This document shows positions 1 to 7,123 of a stretch of 12,535 bases of DNA, one piece after another. The first letter of the stretch is position 1; each line of letters starts with the position of its first letter. This stretch comes from Actinomycetes bacterium (GTDB lineage Bacteria > Actinomycetota > Actinomycetes > Actinomycetales > Cellulomonadaceae). A program made the position numbers and the translations under genes. The notes beneath the pieces were generated by a model, which was not told the origin of the DNA, made no database searches, and was given only the letters and a program-made list of their open reading frames with translations. The DNA is taken from NCBI GenBank assembly GCA_023390875.1, contig JAEWCA010000534.1:1-12535 (forward strand), in the 5' to 3' direction.

Positions 1-117
1 GGACGCGGGCGAGCCGGCCGTCAGCGCGACGAGCAGCCCGGCGGCGACGGCGACGAGCCCGCGCAGCACGCGGGTGCGGGTCCGGCGGGGGGCGCGCGGA
101 CGGGCAGGGGTGGGCAC
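1..117 (-). CDS. N-terminus of an exported protein (truncated by window edge)
   Basis: A reading frame on the minus strand opens with GTG at 117-115 and runs open for 39 codons to the left edge. Its product starts with an Arg/Pro-rich n-region (MPTPARPRAPRRTRTRV), then a hydrophobic core (residues about 20-34, LVAVAAGLLVALTA) and a small-residue stretch (GSPAS). This is the layout of a Sec-type signal peptide or a single membrane anchor. Paired arginines are present but no canonical twin-arginine motif follows. There is no Shine-Dalgarno sequence; a TAGGCT hexamer sits 6 nt before the GTG, as in leaderless actinobacterial genes. It is divergent from pheA. The mature part lies outside the window, so no function can be given. 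Confidence 0.6.
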   Translation of the reverse strand, partial: MPTPARPRAPRRTRTRVLRGLVAVAAGLLVALTAGSPAS

Positions 118-123
118 CGAACC

Positions 124-129
124 AGCCTA
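124..129 (-). promoter_or_regulatory. Leaderless -10 element of the truncated exported-protein gene
   Basis: Read on the minus strand, TAGGCT is followed by six bases (GGTTCG) and then the GTG start. This places the expected transcription start on or next to the first base of the start codon. No convincing -35 hexamer was seen. Confidence 0.5.
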
Positions 130-250
130 CGTGCGCACTACCCTCGACCCCGGCGGGCCTGCCGCCCGAGCGGGGGACGTCCACGTGACCTGCACGGGTG
201 GTGCACCCGCGGCCGCCGGCGAGGTGCGTCGGCGGCGGGGAGGAGGCGTG

Positions 251-1210
251 ATGACCGCACGGCCGCGCTACGCGTACCTCGGGCCGGAGGGCACGTTCAC
301 GGAGGCGGCGCTGCGTCAGGTGGCCTCGCCCGACGAGGCGGAGTACCTGCCGCAGACGGACGTCGCCTCGGCCATCGCCGCGGTGCGCTCCGGCGACGCC
401 GACTTCGCGGTCGTCGCGATCGAGAGCACCGTCGAGGGCGGCGTCACGGCGACGCTCGACAGCCTCGCGACGGGCGCGCCGCTCGTGCTGCTGCGCGAGG
501 TGCTGGTCCCTGTGCAGTTCACGCTCGCCGCGGCCCCGGGGGTCCGCCTGCAGGACGTCCGCCGCATCTCGGCCCACCCGCACGCGTGGGTGCAGTGCCG
601 CCGGTGGCTGTCGCACCACCTGCCGCAGGTCGTGCACGTGCCCGCGACGTCGAACACCGCGCCCGCCGCCCTCATCGCGGGTGCGCTCCGGGAGGGCTCG
701 CCCGCGGACCTCGGCTTCGACGCCGCGCTGGTCCCGCCGCCCGCGGTGCAGACGTACGGGCTCGACGTGCTCGCGCAGGACGTCGCCGACAACGTCGCGG
801 CCCTCACCCGGTTCGTGGTCGTGGGCCCGCCCGGCGAGGTGCCGCCCGCGACGGGCGCCGACAAGACGACCCTCGTCGTGCACCTGCCCGACAACGAGGC
901 CGGTGCGCTGCTCGCGATGCTCGAGCAGTTCGCGGCGCGCGGCGTCAACCTGTCGCGCATCGAGTCGCGGCCCATCGGCGACGCGCTCGGCCGCTACTCG
1001 TTCTCGATCGACGCCGAGGGCCACATCACGGACGAGCGGGTCGGCGAGGCGATCATGGGCCTGCACCGCCGCTGCCCGTACGTGCGGTTCCTCGGCTCGT
1101 ACCCGCGGGCGGACGCCGTGGAGCCGACGGTGCACGTCGGCACGGCGGACTCCGACTTCGTGGGTGCGCGCACGTGGCTGCGGGCCGTGCGGGAGGGTCG
1201 CGCGACCTGA
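251..1210 (+). CDS. pheA: Prephenate dehydratase with C-terminal ACT domain
   Basis: Converts prephenate to phenylpyruvate (loss of water and CO2) in cytoplasmic phenylalanine synthesis. The product is 319 aa, a normal length for a monofunctional enzyme with no chorismate-mutase part. The catalytic domain starts with YLGPEGTFTEAAL (residues 9-21) and ends with the diagnostic TRF motif (186-188), whose Thr is catalytic in the family. The ACT domain (about 205-285) keeps both phenylalanine-binding motifs, AGALL (217-221) and ESRP (238-241), so feedback inhibition by Phe is expected. ATG251 was chosen because AGGAGG (241-246) lies 4 nt before it; the frame is open upstream to 74, but the extra part is low-complexity Arg/Gly. 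An oddity is that the usual IEN[ST] motif reads IEST (57-60), with Ser59 in place of Asn. It is convergent with the GntR gene. Confidence 0.97.
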   Translation: MTARPRYAYLGPEGTFTEAALRQVASPDEAEYLPQTDVASAIAAVRSGDADFAVVAIESTVEGGVTATLDSLATGAPLVLLREVLVPVQFTLAAAPGVRLQDVRRISAHPHAWVQCRRWLSHHLPQVVHVPATSNTAPAALIAGALREGSPADLGFDAALVPPPAVQTYGLDVLAQDVADNVAALTRFVVVGPPGEVPPATGADKTTLVVHLPDNEAGALLAMLEQFAARGVNLSRIESRPIGDALGRYSFSIDAEGHITDERVGEAIMGLHRRCPYVRFLGSYPRADAVEPTVHVGTADSDFVGARTWLRAVREGRAT

Positions 1211-1231
1211 CGGGGGCCGCCACGACCCCCG
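1211..1231. terminator. Possible bidirectional terminator between pheA and gntR
   Basis: CGGGGG (1211-1216) and CCCCCG (1226-1231) form a 6-bp all-GC stem with a 9-nt loop. It sits directly after the pheA stop and just before the end of the convergent GntR gene. There is no T-run on either side, which is common in high-GC actinobacteria, so the call rests on stem and position only. Confidence 0.35.
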
Positions 1232-1236
1232 GGGTG

Positions 1237-1953
1237 TCAGTGCGCGGGAGGGACCGTCCGGCCGAGGTGCTGCGCGGCCTCGACGAGCAGGTTCTCGCTG
1301 AACCCGAGGAAGAAGGACTGCACGAGCTGGTTCATGAGGTCGGGCGAGCCGGCCTCGATCGCCTCGAGCAGCTCCCCGCCCTTCTCCTGCACCCACTCGC
1401 GCGGGATGACGTCCGACGTGAGCTTGCGGATCCGGGTCATGTGCGGCTGGAGCCGGCGGATCGCCTCGTCGAGCACGTCGTTGCCGCTGCGGTCGCGGAA
1501 GAGCTGGATGATCTGCTGGACCGCGGGCACCTCGACGGGGCCGGCGTTGAGCGCGTCGACGGGTGACCCTCCCGCCACCAGGTCACGCATGTGCGCGACG
1601 TCGTCCTCCGTGAGGTTCGGCAGCGCCAGGCGTGCGGCCATGCCGTGCAGCGCGGCGAGCGTCTCGAAGATCATGCGGGCCCGGTCGAGGTCGATCTCGG
1701 CGACCCGGGTCCCCCGGTTCGGCCGGGCGACCGCGAGGCCCTGCTCGCGCAGGCGCGTGATCGCGTCGCGGACGGGCGTGCGCGACACGTCGAGCCACGC
1801 CGCGATCTCCTCCTCGCGGAGCAGCTCGCCGGGGGCGAGGTCGCCGGCGATGACGAGCGTGAGCAGGTTGTCGTACACGAGGTCGGGCAGCAGCGTCCGG
1901 GTGGACTCGGTGCTGCGGGACCGGGGTGGCACGGGCACGACGAACTCCTGCAT
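1237..1953 (-). CDS. GntR-family transcriptional regulator, FadR/FCD-type
   Basis: A 238-aa DNA-binding regulator. The N-terminal winged helix (about 20-88) is clear: LVYDNLLTLVIAGDLAPGELL, then EEEIAAWLDVSRTPVRDAITRL, the recognition-helix signature of GntR proteins, and a wing (RPNRGTRVAEID). The C-terminal part (about 90-225) has FCD-type all-helical character, including RSGNDVL (155-161), which matches the family SGNxxL turn. The histidines that normally bind metal in FCD domains are not at the expected places (Ile149 and Lys191 by eye), so the ligand mode may differ. The first ATG was used; no Shine-Dalgarno sequence is visible. TACCGT at 2011-2006 (minus strand) could be a -10 giving a leader of about 46 nt. 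The target genes cannot be told from the sequence; the neighbours pheA and the lipid kinase are only candidates. Confidence 0.93.
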   Translation of the reverse strand: MQEFVVPVPPRSRSTESTRTLLPDLVYDNLLTLVIAGDLAPGELLREEEIAAWLDVSRTPVRDAITRLREQGLAVARPNRGTRVAEIDLDRARMIFETLAALHGMAARLALPNLTEDDVAHMRDLVAGGSPVDALNAGPVEVPAVQQIIQLFRDRSGNDVLDEAIRRLQPHMTRIRKLTSDVIPREWVQEKGGELLEAIEAGSPDLMNQLVQSFFLGFSENLLVEAAQHLGRTVPPAH

Positions 1954-2063
1954 CGCGAGAGGGGGCGGCCGGCGGCGTCGGTGGCGCCGGTACGAGCAGA
2001 CTCACACGGTAGCGGTGCCGCGCCCCTGGTGGTGCGACTGCTGGGCCGGACGAGGGACCCGGC

Positions 2064-3221
2064 TCAGCCCGTCGCGACCCGGACGACGAGCGCGCCGTGG
2101 TCGACACGCGCGGACAGCTCGGTGACGCGGCCCACGACGTCGCCGTCGACCTGCACGTGCTCGCCGCCCTGCACCACCAGGCGGACCTCCTGCGCGCGCG
2201 TGTGGTCGATCCGGCCGATCTTCGCGGGCAGGTCGTTGCGCACGCCGACGCCCTGCAGGACGACCTCGCCGAGCAGCTGCGCCCAGCCCGCGATCCCTGC
2301 ACGGGTGTCGATCGCCGCGATGTCGAGCCAGCCGTCGTCGAGCACCGCGTCGGGCAGCAGCGTGAGCCCGCCGGGCAGCCGGCCGCAGTTGCCGATGAGC
2401 AGGCTGCGCAGCCGGGTGGTGGTGATGGGCTGGTCGTCGAGGCGCACGTGCACGCGCGTGCGCCGGCCGTGCAGGTGCCGCATCCCGGCGACGAAGTACG
2501 CGATCCAGCCGACCCGCCGCTTGAGGGTGGGGTCGGCGTCGGCGACCATCGCGGCGTCGAACCCGAGGCCGGCGATGACGAGGAAGATGTGGTCGCGCGG
2601 TTGGTCGGGGTCGCGGCGCGTGCTGTCCGGCTCGGCGGCCTCGGCGACGTCGTCGTCGACCTGCGACTCCCAGCGCAGCACCCGCAACCACCCGACGTCG
2701 ATCGCGCGGTCGCGGCCCTGCAGCGCGATCTGCATCGCGGCGAGCGGGTCGTTGAGCGGGATGTCGAGGTTGCGGGCCAGCAGGTTGCCGGTGCCGAGCG
2801 GCATGAGCCCCATGGGGATGCCCGTCCCGACGAGCCCTTCCGCGACCGCCCGCACGGTCCCGTCGCCGCCGATCGCGACCACGACGTCCGCGCCGCGCTC
2901 GACGGCCTCCCGCGCCTGCCCGACGCCGGGATCGGCGACCGTCGTCTCGAGCCACAGCGGCTCGGGCAGCCCCTGCTCCTCGCACGCGCGCAGGATCGAC
3001 AGGTGCAGCGCCGCCGTGTCCGGCTTCGACGGGTTCGCGACGAACGCGACGTGCTGCCCCTCGGCCCGGACCTCGCGCTGCAGCCGCAGGGCCCGCTCGT
3101 GGGCCCACGCGCGGGGCGACGTGATGCGGCGGCGCAGCTCGTTCTGCCGGATCCACAGGATGACGACGAGCACGAGCGCGGTCGCGGCGACCCCGACCGC
3201 GACCCACGCCTGCCAGACCAT
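2064..3221 (-). CDS. Diacylglycerol kinase-family (DAGK/YegS) lipid kinase
   Basis: ATP-dependent lipid kinase of the DAGK catalytic family, probably acting on diacylglycerol or a related lipid at the inner face of the membrane. The product is 385 aa. A single N-terminal membrane anchor (about 5-24) is followed by a basic stretch (RQNELRRRI). The nucleotide-binding core has VAFVANPSKP (58-67), AIGGDGTVRAV (116-126) and PLGTGNLLARN (141-151), the signature motifs of the family. The C-terminal lobe has GLGFDA (218-223), LDDGWLD (294-300) and QVDGD (357-361). ATG at 3221 was chosen over GTG at 3242 because TAGATT lies 7 nt before it, the leaderless layout, and because translation from there begins at the membrane anchor. 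It is divergent from serS. The exact lipid substrate cannot be read from sequence. Confidence 0.93.
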   Translation of the reverse strand: MVWQAWVAVGVAATALVLVVILWIRQNELRRRITSPRAWAHERALRLQREVRAEGQHVAFVANPSKPDTAALHLSILRACEEQGLPEPLWLETTVADPGVGQAREAVERGADVVVAIGGDGTVRAVAEGLVGTGIPMGLMPLGTGNLLARNLDIPLNDPLAAMQIALQGRDRAIDVGWLRVLRWESQVDDDVAEAAEPDSTRRDPDQPRDHIFLVIAGLGFDAAMVADADPTLKRRVGWIAYFVAGMRHLHGRRTRVHVRLDDQPITTTRLRSLLIGNCGRLPGGLTLLPDAVLDDGWLDIAAIDTRAGIAGWAQLLGEVVLQGVGVRNDLPAKIGRIDHTRAQEVRLVVQGGEHVQVDGDVVGRVTELSARVDHGALVVRVATG

Positions 3222-3228
3222 GCCAGGC

Positions 3229-3234
3229 AATCTA
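3229..3234 (-). promoter_or_regulatory. Leaderless -10 element of the lipid kinase gene
   Basis: On the minus strand TAGATT is followed by seven bases (GCCTGGC) and then ATG. No Shine-Dalgarno sequence precedes the ATG. The kinase and serS promoters lie back to back in the 101-bp gap 3222-3322. Confidence 0.5.
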
Positions 3235-3310
3235 CGGCCCACCTGCGCGTCCGTCGGGGCTCGCGCGCCGTCGCCACGGAATGACGAGCGGGTCGGTGGG
3301 CGGCGGTCGG

Positions 3311-3316
3311 TAGGCT
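3311..3316 (+). promoter_or_regulatory. Leaderless -10 element of serS
   Basis: TAGGCT is followed by six bases (CGGCAG) and then the GTG start of serS. The short AGG in the spacer abuts the GTG and is too close to act as a Shine-Dalgarno sequence. The gap upstream is too short for a T-box leader. Confidence 0.55.
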
Positions 3317-3322
3317 CGGCAG

Positions 3323-4600
3323 GTGATCGATCTGCGGCTCCTGCGGGAGGACCCCGACCGTGTCCGGGCGAGCCAGGTGGCGCGCGGCGACTCCCCCCAC
3401 CTGGTCGACGAGGTGCTCGACGCCGACGCGCGCCGCCGTTCCGCCCTCACCGAGTTCGAGATGCTGCGCGCCGAGCAGAAGGCGCACGGCAAGAAGGTCG
3501 CGGCGGCGCAGGGCGACGAGAAGCAGGCGCTGCTCGCGCACGGCAAGCGGCTCGCGGAGCAGGTCAAGGCGTTGCAGGCGGACGCGGACGCGGCCGAGCA
3601 GAAGGCGACCGAGCTGTCGCGGCGGATCGGGAACGTCGTCGAGGACGGCGTCCCGGAGGGCGGCGAGGACGACTACGTCGTGCTCGAGCACGTCGGCACG
3701 CCGCGTGACTTCGCCGCCGAGTACGGCCCGGACTTCGCGGTCCGCGACCACCTGGAGCTCGGCGAGCGCCTGCGCGCCATCGACACCGAGCGTGGCGCGA
3801 AGGTGTCGGGGGCGCGGTTCTACTACCTGACGGGCATCGGCGCGCGGCTCGAGCTCGCGCTGCTCAACGCCGCGGTCGACCGGGCGCTGGCGGTCGGGTT
3901 CACGCCGGTCATCACGCCGACCCTGGTGAAGCCCGAGGTCATGGCGGGCACCGGCTACCTCGGCGCGCACGCCGACGAGGTCTACCACCTGCCGGCCGAC
4001 GACCTGTACCTGGTCGGCACGTCGGAGGTCGCCCTCGCGGGCTACCACAGCGGGGAGATCCTCGACCTGAGCGGCGGCCCCAAGCGCTACGCGGGCTGGT
4101 CGGCGTGCTACCGGCGCGAGGCCGGCTCGTACGGCAAGGACACCCGCGGGATCATCCGGGTGCACCAGTTCCACAAGGTCGAGGCGTTCAGCTACACGAC
4201 GGTCGAGGACGCCGCCGACGAGCACCGCCGCATCCTCGGCTGGGAGAAGGAGATGCTCGCGCTCGTCGAGCTGCCCTTCCGGGTCATCGACACGGCGGCC
4301 GGCGACCTCGGCAGCAGCGCGGCCCGCAAGTTCGACTGCGAGGCGTGGCTGCCGAGCCAGGAGCGCTGGCTGGAGCTGTCGTCGACGTCGAACTGCACGA
4401 CGTTCCAGGCCCGCCGCCTGGGCGTCCGGGAGCGCACGGCCGACGGCCAGGTCCGCACGGTCGCGACGCTCAACGGGACGCTCGCGACGACCCGGTGGAT
4501 CGTGGCCATCCTGGAGAACCACCAGCAGGCCGACGGGTCGGTGCGGGTGCCGGTGGGTCTGAGGCCGTACCTGGGTGGTCTGGAGATGCTGGAGCCGTGA
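3323..4600 (+). CDS. serS: Seryl-tRNA synthetase
   Basis: Charges tRNA-Ser (and tRNA-Sec where present) with serine, in the cytoplasm. The product is 425 aa, the usual length for a bacterial enzyme. It begins [17 protein letters not shown], typical of SerRS, followed by the long antiparallel coiled-coil arm that grips the tRNA variable arm (about 28-105, rich in Glu, Lys, Ala). The class II catalytic core follows: the serine-binding TSE motif (233-235), motif 2 [20 protein letters not shown] (263-282) and motif 3 within [18 protein letters not shown] (384-401). The GTG start is supported by the conserved N-terminus. The last codons overlap the start of the HAD gene (GTGA), so the two are co-transcribed and probably translationally coupled. 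Confidence 0.98.
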   Translation: MIDLRLLREDPDRVRASQVARGDSPHLVDEVLDADARRRSALTEFEMLRAEQKAHGKKVAAAQGDEKQALLAHGKRLAEQVKALQADADAAEQKATELSRRIGNVVEDGVPEGGEDDYVVLEHVGTPRDFAAEYGPDFAVRDHLELGERLRAIDTERGAKVSGARFYYLTGIGARLELALLNAAVDRALAVGFTPVITPTLVKPEVMAGTGYLGAHADEVYHLPADDLYLVGTSEVALAGYHSGEILDLSGGPKRYAGWSACYRREAGSYGKDTRGIIRVHQFHKVEAFSYTTVEDAADEHRRILGWEKEMLALVELPFRVIDTAAGDLGSSAARKFDCEAWLPSQERWLELSSTSNCTTFQARRLGVRERTADGQVRTVATLNGTLATTRWIVAILENHQQADGSVRVPVGLRPYLGGLEMLEP

Positions 4601-5394
4601 GCCGCTGCGAGCTCGTCGCCCTGGACGTGGACGGGACGCTGATGTCGTACGACGGCGTCGTGTCCGAGGACGTCAGGGAGGCGCTGCTCGCGGTCCGCGA
4701 CTCGGGCCGGCACGTGGTCCTGGCGACGGGCCGCAGCGCGCACTCGGCGGTGCCGGTCGCGCGCGAGCTCGGGCTGACCGACGGGTGGCTCGTCGCGTCC
4801 AACGGCGCCGTGACGGTCCGGCTCGACCCGGACGTCGACGACGGGCACGAGATCCACAAGGTCGTGACGTTCGACGCCGGTCCCGCGATCCGGGCGATCG
4901 CGATGGAGCTGCCCGACGCGCTGTTCGCGGTCGAGGCCCTCGGCACCGGGTTCCGGGTGTCGGGCGACTTCCCGGACGGCGAGCTGTCCGGCCGCCTCGA
5001 GGTCGTGCCGTTCGACGAGCTCGCCGACACCCCGGCGACCCGTGTCGTCATCCGTGCGCCGGGTGCGAGCCCCGACGTGTTCCACGAGCTCGTCGAGCGC
5101 GTCGGCCTGCACGAGGTCGAGTACGCGGTCGGCTGGAGCGCGTGGCTGGACCTCACGCCGGGCGGGGTGTCGAAGGCGAGCGCGCTCGAGGAGATCCGGC
5201 AGGCGGTCGGTGTCGAGCCGTTCGCGACGGTCGCGGTGGGTGACGGCGGCAACGACGTGCAGATGCTCCGGTGGGCGGCGCGCGGGGTCGCGATGGGGCA
5301 CGCGACTCAGGCCGTCCGGGACTCCGCGGACGAGGTCACGGGGACGATCGAGGACGACGGGGTGGTCGCCGTCCTGCGCAGCTTGCTGGTCTGA
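4597..5394 (+). CDS. Cof-type HAD-IIB family phosphatase
   Basis: Cytoplasmic Mg-dependent phosphohydrolase of the haloacid dehalogenase superfamily, 265 aa. All four motifs are present: motif I DVDGTL (10-15, nucleophile Asp10 and acid/base Asp12), motif II ATGRS (43-47), motif III Lys193 in GGVSKASAL, and motif [13 protein letters not shown] (214-224). The region about 85-190 between motifs II and III is the C2-type cap that sets substrate choice. Family members hydrolyse sugar phosphates, nucleotides or pyridoxal phosphate, and I cannot narrow this further. The GTG start overlaps the serS stop in the GTGA arrangement, and no other start gives the conserved motif I at the usual distance from the N-terminus. 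A serS-HAD pairing suggests housekeeping co-expression, not a joint pathway. Confidence 0.94.
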   Translation: MSRCELVALDVDGTLMSYDGVVSEDVREALLAVRDSGRHVVLATGRSAHSAVPVARELGLTDGWLVASNGAVTVRLDPDVDDGHEIHKVVTFDAGPAIRAIAMELPDALFAVEALGTGFRVSGDFPDGELSGRLEVVPFDELADTPATRVVIRAPGASPDVFHELVERVGLHEVEYAVGWSAWLDLTPGGVSKASALEEIRQAVGVEPFATVAVGDGGNDVQMLRWAARGVAMGHATQAVRDSADEVTGTIEDDGVVAVLRSLLV

Positions 5395-5432
5395 CCTGCG
5401 GCTTACCGACCTTTCAGCGTTTTGCGCAAGAT

Positions 5433-5448
5433 CCGCATGATCATGCGG
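5433..5448. promoter_or_regulatory. Perfect 16-bp palindrome, possible operator
   Basis: CCGCATGATCATGCGG is fully self-complementary. It lies 38 bp after the HAD stop and 163 bp before the start of the sugar transport operon. With no unpaired loop and no T-run it is a poor terminator and looks more like a site for a dimeric regulator. Just upstream, TTGCGCAA (5422-5429) is a second, 8-bp perfect palindrome. Which protein binds is unknown; no regulator gene is adjacent. Confidence 0.4.
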
Positions 5449-5482
5449 GTGTCACTCGTCCGTGTCTCCGACGCCCCGCAAA

Positions 5483-5501
5483 CGTGACCGGATCGTGACC
5501 G
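5483..5501 (+). repeat. Direct repeat CGTGACCG, 11-bp period
   Basis: CGTGACCG occurs at 5483-5490 and again at 5494-5501, one helical turn apart, in the leader of the sugar transport operon. Direct repeats on one helix face suit a cooperative activator or repressor, but no binding protein can be named. Confidence 0.35.
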
Positions 5502-5520
5502 ACTTGTCCGCTCTTTGAGG

Positions 5521-5549
5521 TTGCAATGCGTCTGCCAGGCGGCTTGCAT
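5521..5549 (+). promoter_or_regulatory. TTGCA repeat, possible MalR/LacI-type control site
   Basis: TTGCA occurs at 5521-5525 and 5544-5548 in the same orientation, the second as CTTGCAT. Direct CTTGCAG-like repeats are known upstream of maltose and amylase genes in Streptomyces, so a similar site before an alpha-glucoside-type importer is plausible. The match is partial and could be chance. I could not settle a -35/-10 pair in this leader. Confidence 0.3.
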
Positions 5550-5611
5550 CGCTGGGGAGGGCGCGTCCGAGGAGGTCGCGCCACATCGGTGCATGACGAC
5601 GTGGAGGTCTC

Positions 5612-6985
5612 ATGAACAGCCGCAAGCGCCGCGGGATCGCGGCAGCCGCAGCGACGGGCGCCAGCCTCGCCCTCGTCCTGACGGCATGCTCGGGGGGCGA
5701 CAACGACGGGGGCGGCAGCGACGCCTCCGCGAGCGCCGACTGCTCGGCGTACGAGCAGTACGGCGACCTGTCCGGCAAGACGGTCACGGTGTACACGTCG
5801 ATCGTCGACCCGGAGTCGAAGCAGCAGACGGACTCGTACAAGCCGTTCGAGCAGTGCACGGGCGCGAAGATCAAGTACGAGGGCTCGCGCGAGTTCGAGG
5901 CGCAGCTGCCCGTCCGCCTGCAGGCCGGGAACGCCCCGGACATCGCGTACATCCCGCAGCCCGGGTTCCTCAAGTCGATCGTCGCGGACTACCCCGACGT
6001 CGTCGTCCCGGCCCCGCAGGCCGTGCAGGACAACGCGAAGGAGTACTACACGCAGTCGTGGATCGACTACGGGTCGGTCGACGGCACGCTCTACGCGACG
6101 CCGCTCGGCGCCAACGTCAAGTCGTTCGTCTGGTACTCGCCGAGCGCGTTCGAGGACAACGGCTACGAGATCCCCAAGACGTGGGACGACCTCATGACGC
6201 TGACCGACAAGATCGCTGCGGACCACCCCGAGGCGAAGCCGTGGTGCGCGGGCATCGAGTCCGGTGACGCGACCGGATGGCCGGCCACCGACTGGCTCGA
6301 GGACGTCGTGCTCCGCACGGCGGGCCCCGAGGTCTACGACCAGTGGGTCAACCACGAGATCCCGTTCAACGACCCGCAGATCCTCGCGGCCCTCAAGACC
6401 GTCGGCGGCATCCTCAAGAACGACAAGTACGTGAACGGCGGCCTCGGCGACGTCAAGACCATCGCCACCACGCCGTGGAACGAGGCGGCCAACGGCATCC
6501 CGGACGGCACCTGCTACCTGCACCGTGCGGCGAACTTCTACCAGGCCAACTGGGACCCGGACCTCAAGGTCGCGGAGGACGGCGACGTCTACGCGTTCTA
6601 CCTGCCGGGCAAGACCGAGGACGACAAGCCGCTGCTCGGCGGTGGCGAGTTCGTGACGGCGTTCTCCGACCGTCCCGAGGTCGCGGCTTTCCAGGCGTTC
6701 CTGTCGAGCCCCGAGTGGGCCAACGAGAAGGCCAAGGTCACCGGTCAGGGCTGGTTCAGCGCCAACAGCGGCCTCGACCCGAGCCTGCTGCAGAACCCGC
6801 TCGACAAGCTGTCGTTCGACCTGCTCACCGACGACAGCTACACGTTCCGGTTCGACGGGTCCGACCAGATGCCCGGTGCCGTCGGCGCCGACTCCTTCTG
6901 GAAGCAGATGACCGCCTGGATCGGCGAGAACCAGTCCGACGAGCAGACGCTCGACAACATCGAGGCGAGCTGGCCGTCGTCCTGA
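5612..6985 (+). CDS. Carbohydrate ABC transporter substrate-binding lipoprotein (AglE-like)
   Basis: Binds a sugar outside the membrane and delivers it to the two permeases encoded downstream. The product is 457 aa. It has a lipoprotein signal peptide with basic n-region (MNSRKRRG), hydrophobic core and lipobox LTAC (23-26), so the mature protein starts at lipid-modified Cys26. A Gly/Asp/Ser-rich linker follows (27-45). The body is a type 1 solute-binding protein, with TVTVYTSIVDPES near its start, then GSREFEAQLPVRLQAGNAPDIAYIPQPG, which matches the AglE (alpha-glucoside) group as I know it. ATG5612 follows GGAGGT (5603-5608) by 3 nt. Substrate specificity is inferred from family resemblance only; an alpha-glucoside or malto-oligosaccharide is the first guess. 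It is the first gene of a three-gene operon. Confidence 0.94.
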   Translation: MNSRKRRGIAAAAATGASLALVLTACSGGDNDGGGSDASASADCSAYEQYGDLSGKTVTVYTSIVDPESKQQTDSYKPFEQCTGAKIKYEGSREFEAQLPVRLQAGNAPDIAYIPQPGFLKSIVADYPDVVVPAPQAVQDNAKEYYTQSWIDYGSVDGTLYATPLGANVKSFVWYSPSAFEDNGYEIPKTWDDLMTLTDKIAADHPEAKPWCAGIESGDATGWPATDWLEDVVLRTAGPEVYDQWVNHEIPFNDPQILAALKTVGGILKNDKYVNGGLGDVKTIATTPWNEAANGIPDGTCYLHRAANFYQANWDPDLKVAEDGDVYAFYLPGKTEDDKPLLGGGEFVTAFSDRPEVAAFQAFLSSPEWANEKAKVTGQGWFSANSGLDPSLLQNPLDKLSFDLLTDDSYTFRFDGSDQMPGAVGADSFWKQMTAWIGENQSDEQTLDNIEASWPSS

Positions 6986-7004
6986 TCGACGGGCACTGAC
7001 GGAC

Positions 7005-7042
7005 ACGTGGTGGGGGCCGCCGTCTGACGGCTCCCACCACGT
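7005..7042 (+). promoter_or_regulatory. Intercistronic hairpin between binding protein and permease genes
   Basis: Arms 7005-7019 (ACGTGGTGGGGGCCG) and 7028-7042 (CGGCTCCCACCACGT) pair over 15 bp with one G-U and an 8-nt loop. The wobble is allowed only in the plus-strand transcript, which fits an RNA role. Stem-loops in this position are known, for example in the E. coli malE-malF gap, to protect the binding-protein message or to cut downstream transcription so that binding protein exceeds permeases. No T-run follows, so full termination is unlikely. Confidence 0.6.
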
Positions 7043-7123
7043 CCGTCTCGACACCGCCGTCGGGTGCTGGCTCCGGGACGCCCCCAGGAGGACGCTGACC
7101 TCGACGGCGAGGAAAGGGTCGGT

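Noticed and set aside
118..250. Aromatic amino acid attenuator or riboswitch before pheA
   Set aside because: No Phe-rich leader peptide and no convincing terminator/antiterminator pair could be seen in the 133-bp gap.
2041..2067. 9-bp hairpin over the lipid kinase stop codon as terminator
   Set aside because: The one imperfect pair is G-U only on the plus strand and becomes A-C in the actual (minus) transcript, with no T-run, so an RNA terminator role is not supported.
3222..3322. T-box leader before serS
   Set aside because: The gap is too short, it contains a divergent promoter, and the serS transcript appears to start at its GTG.
1583..4522. Long open frame of 979 codons on the minus strand
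   Set aside because: It runs antisense through serS and out of frame through the lipid kinase and GntR genes. The product is Arg/Ala/Pro-rich low complexity, as expected for shadow frames in high-GC DNA.
5403..5594. 63-codon minus-strand frame in the sugar operon leader
   Set aside because: No ribosome binding site, no hydrophobic or domain-like pattern, and it covers the repeat-rich control region.
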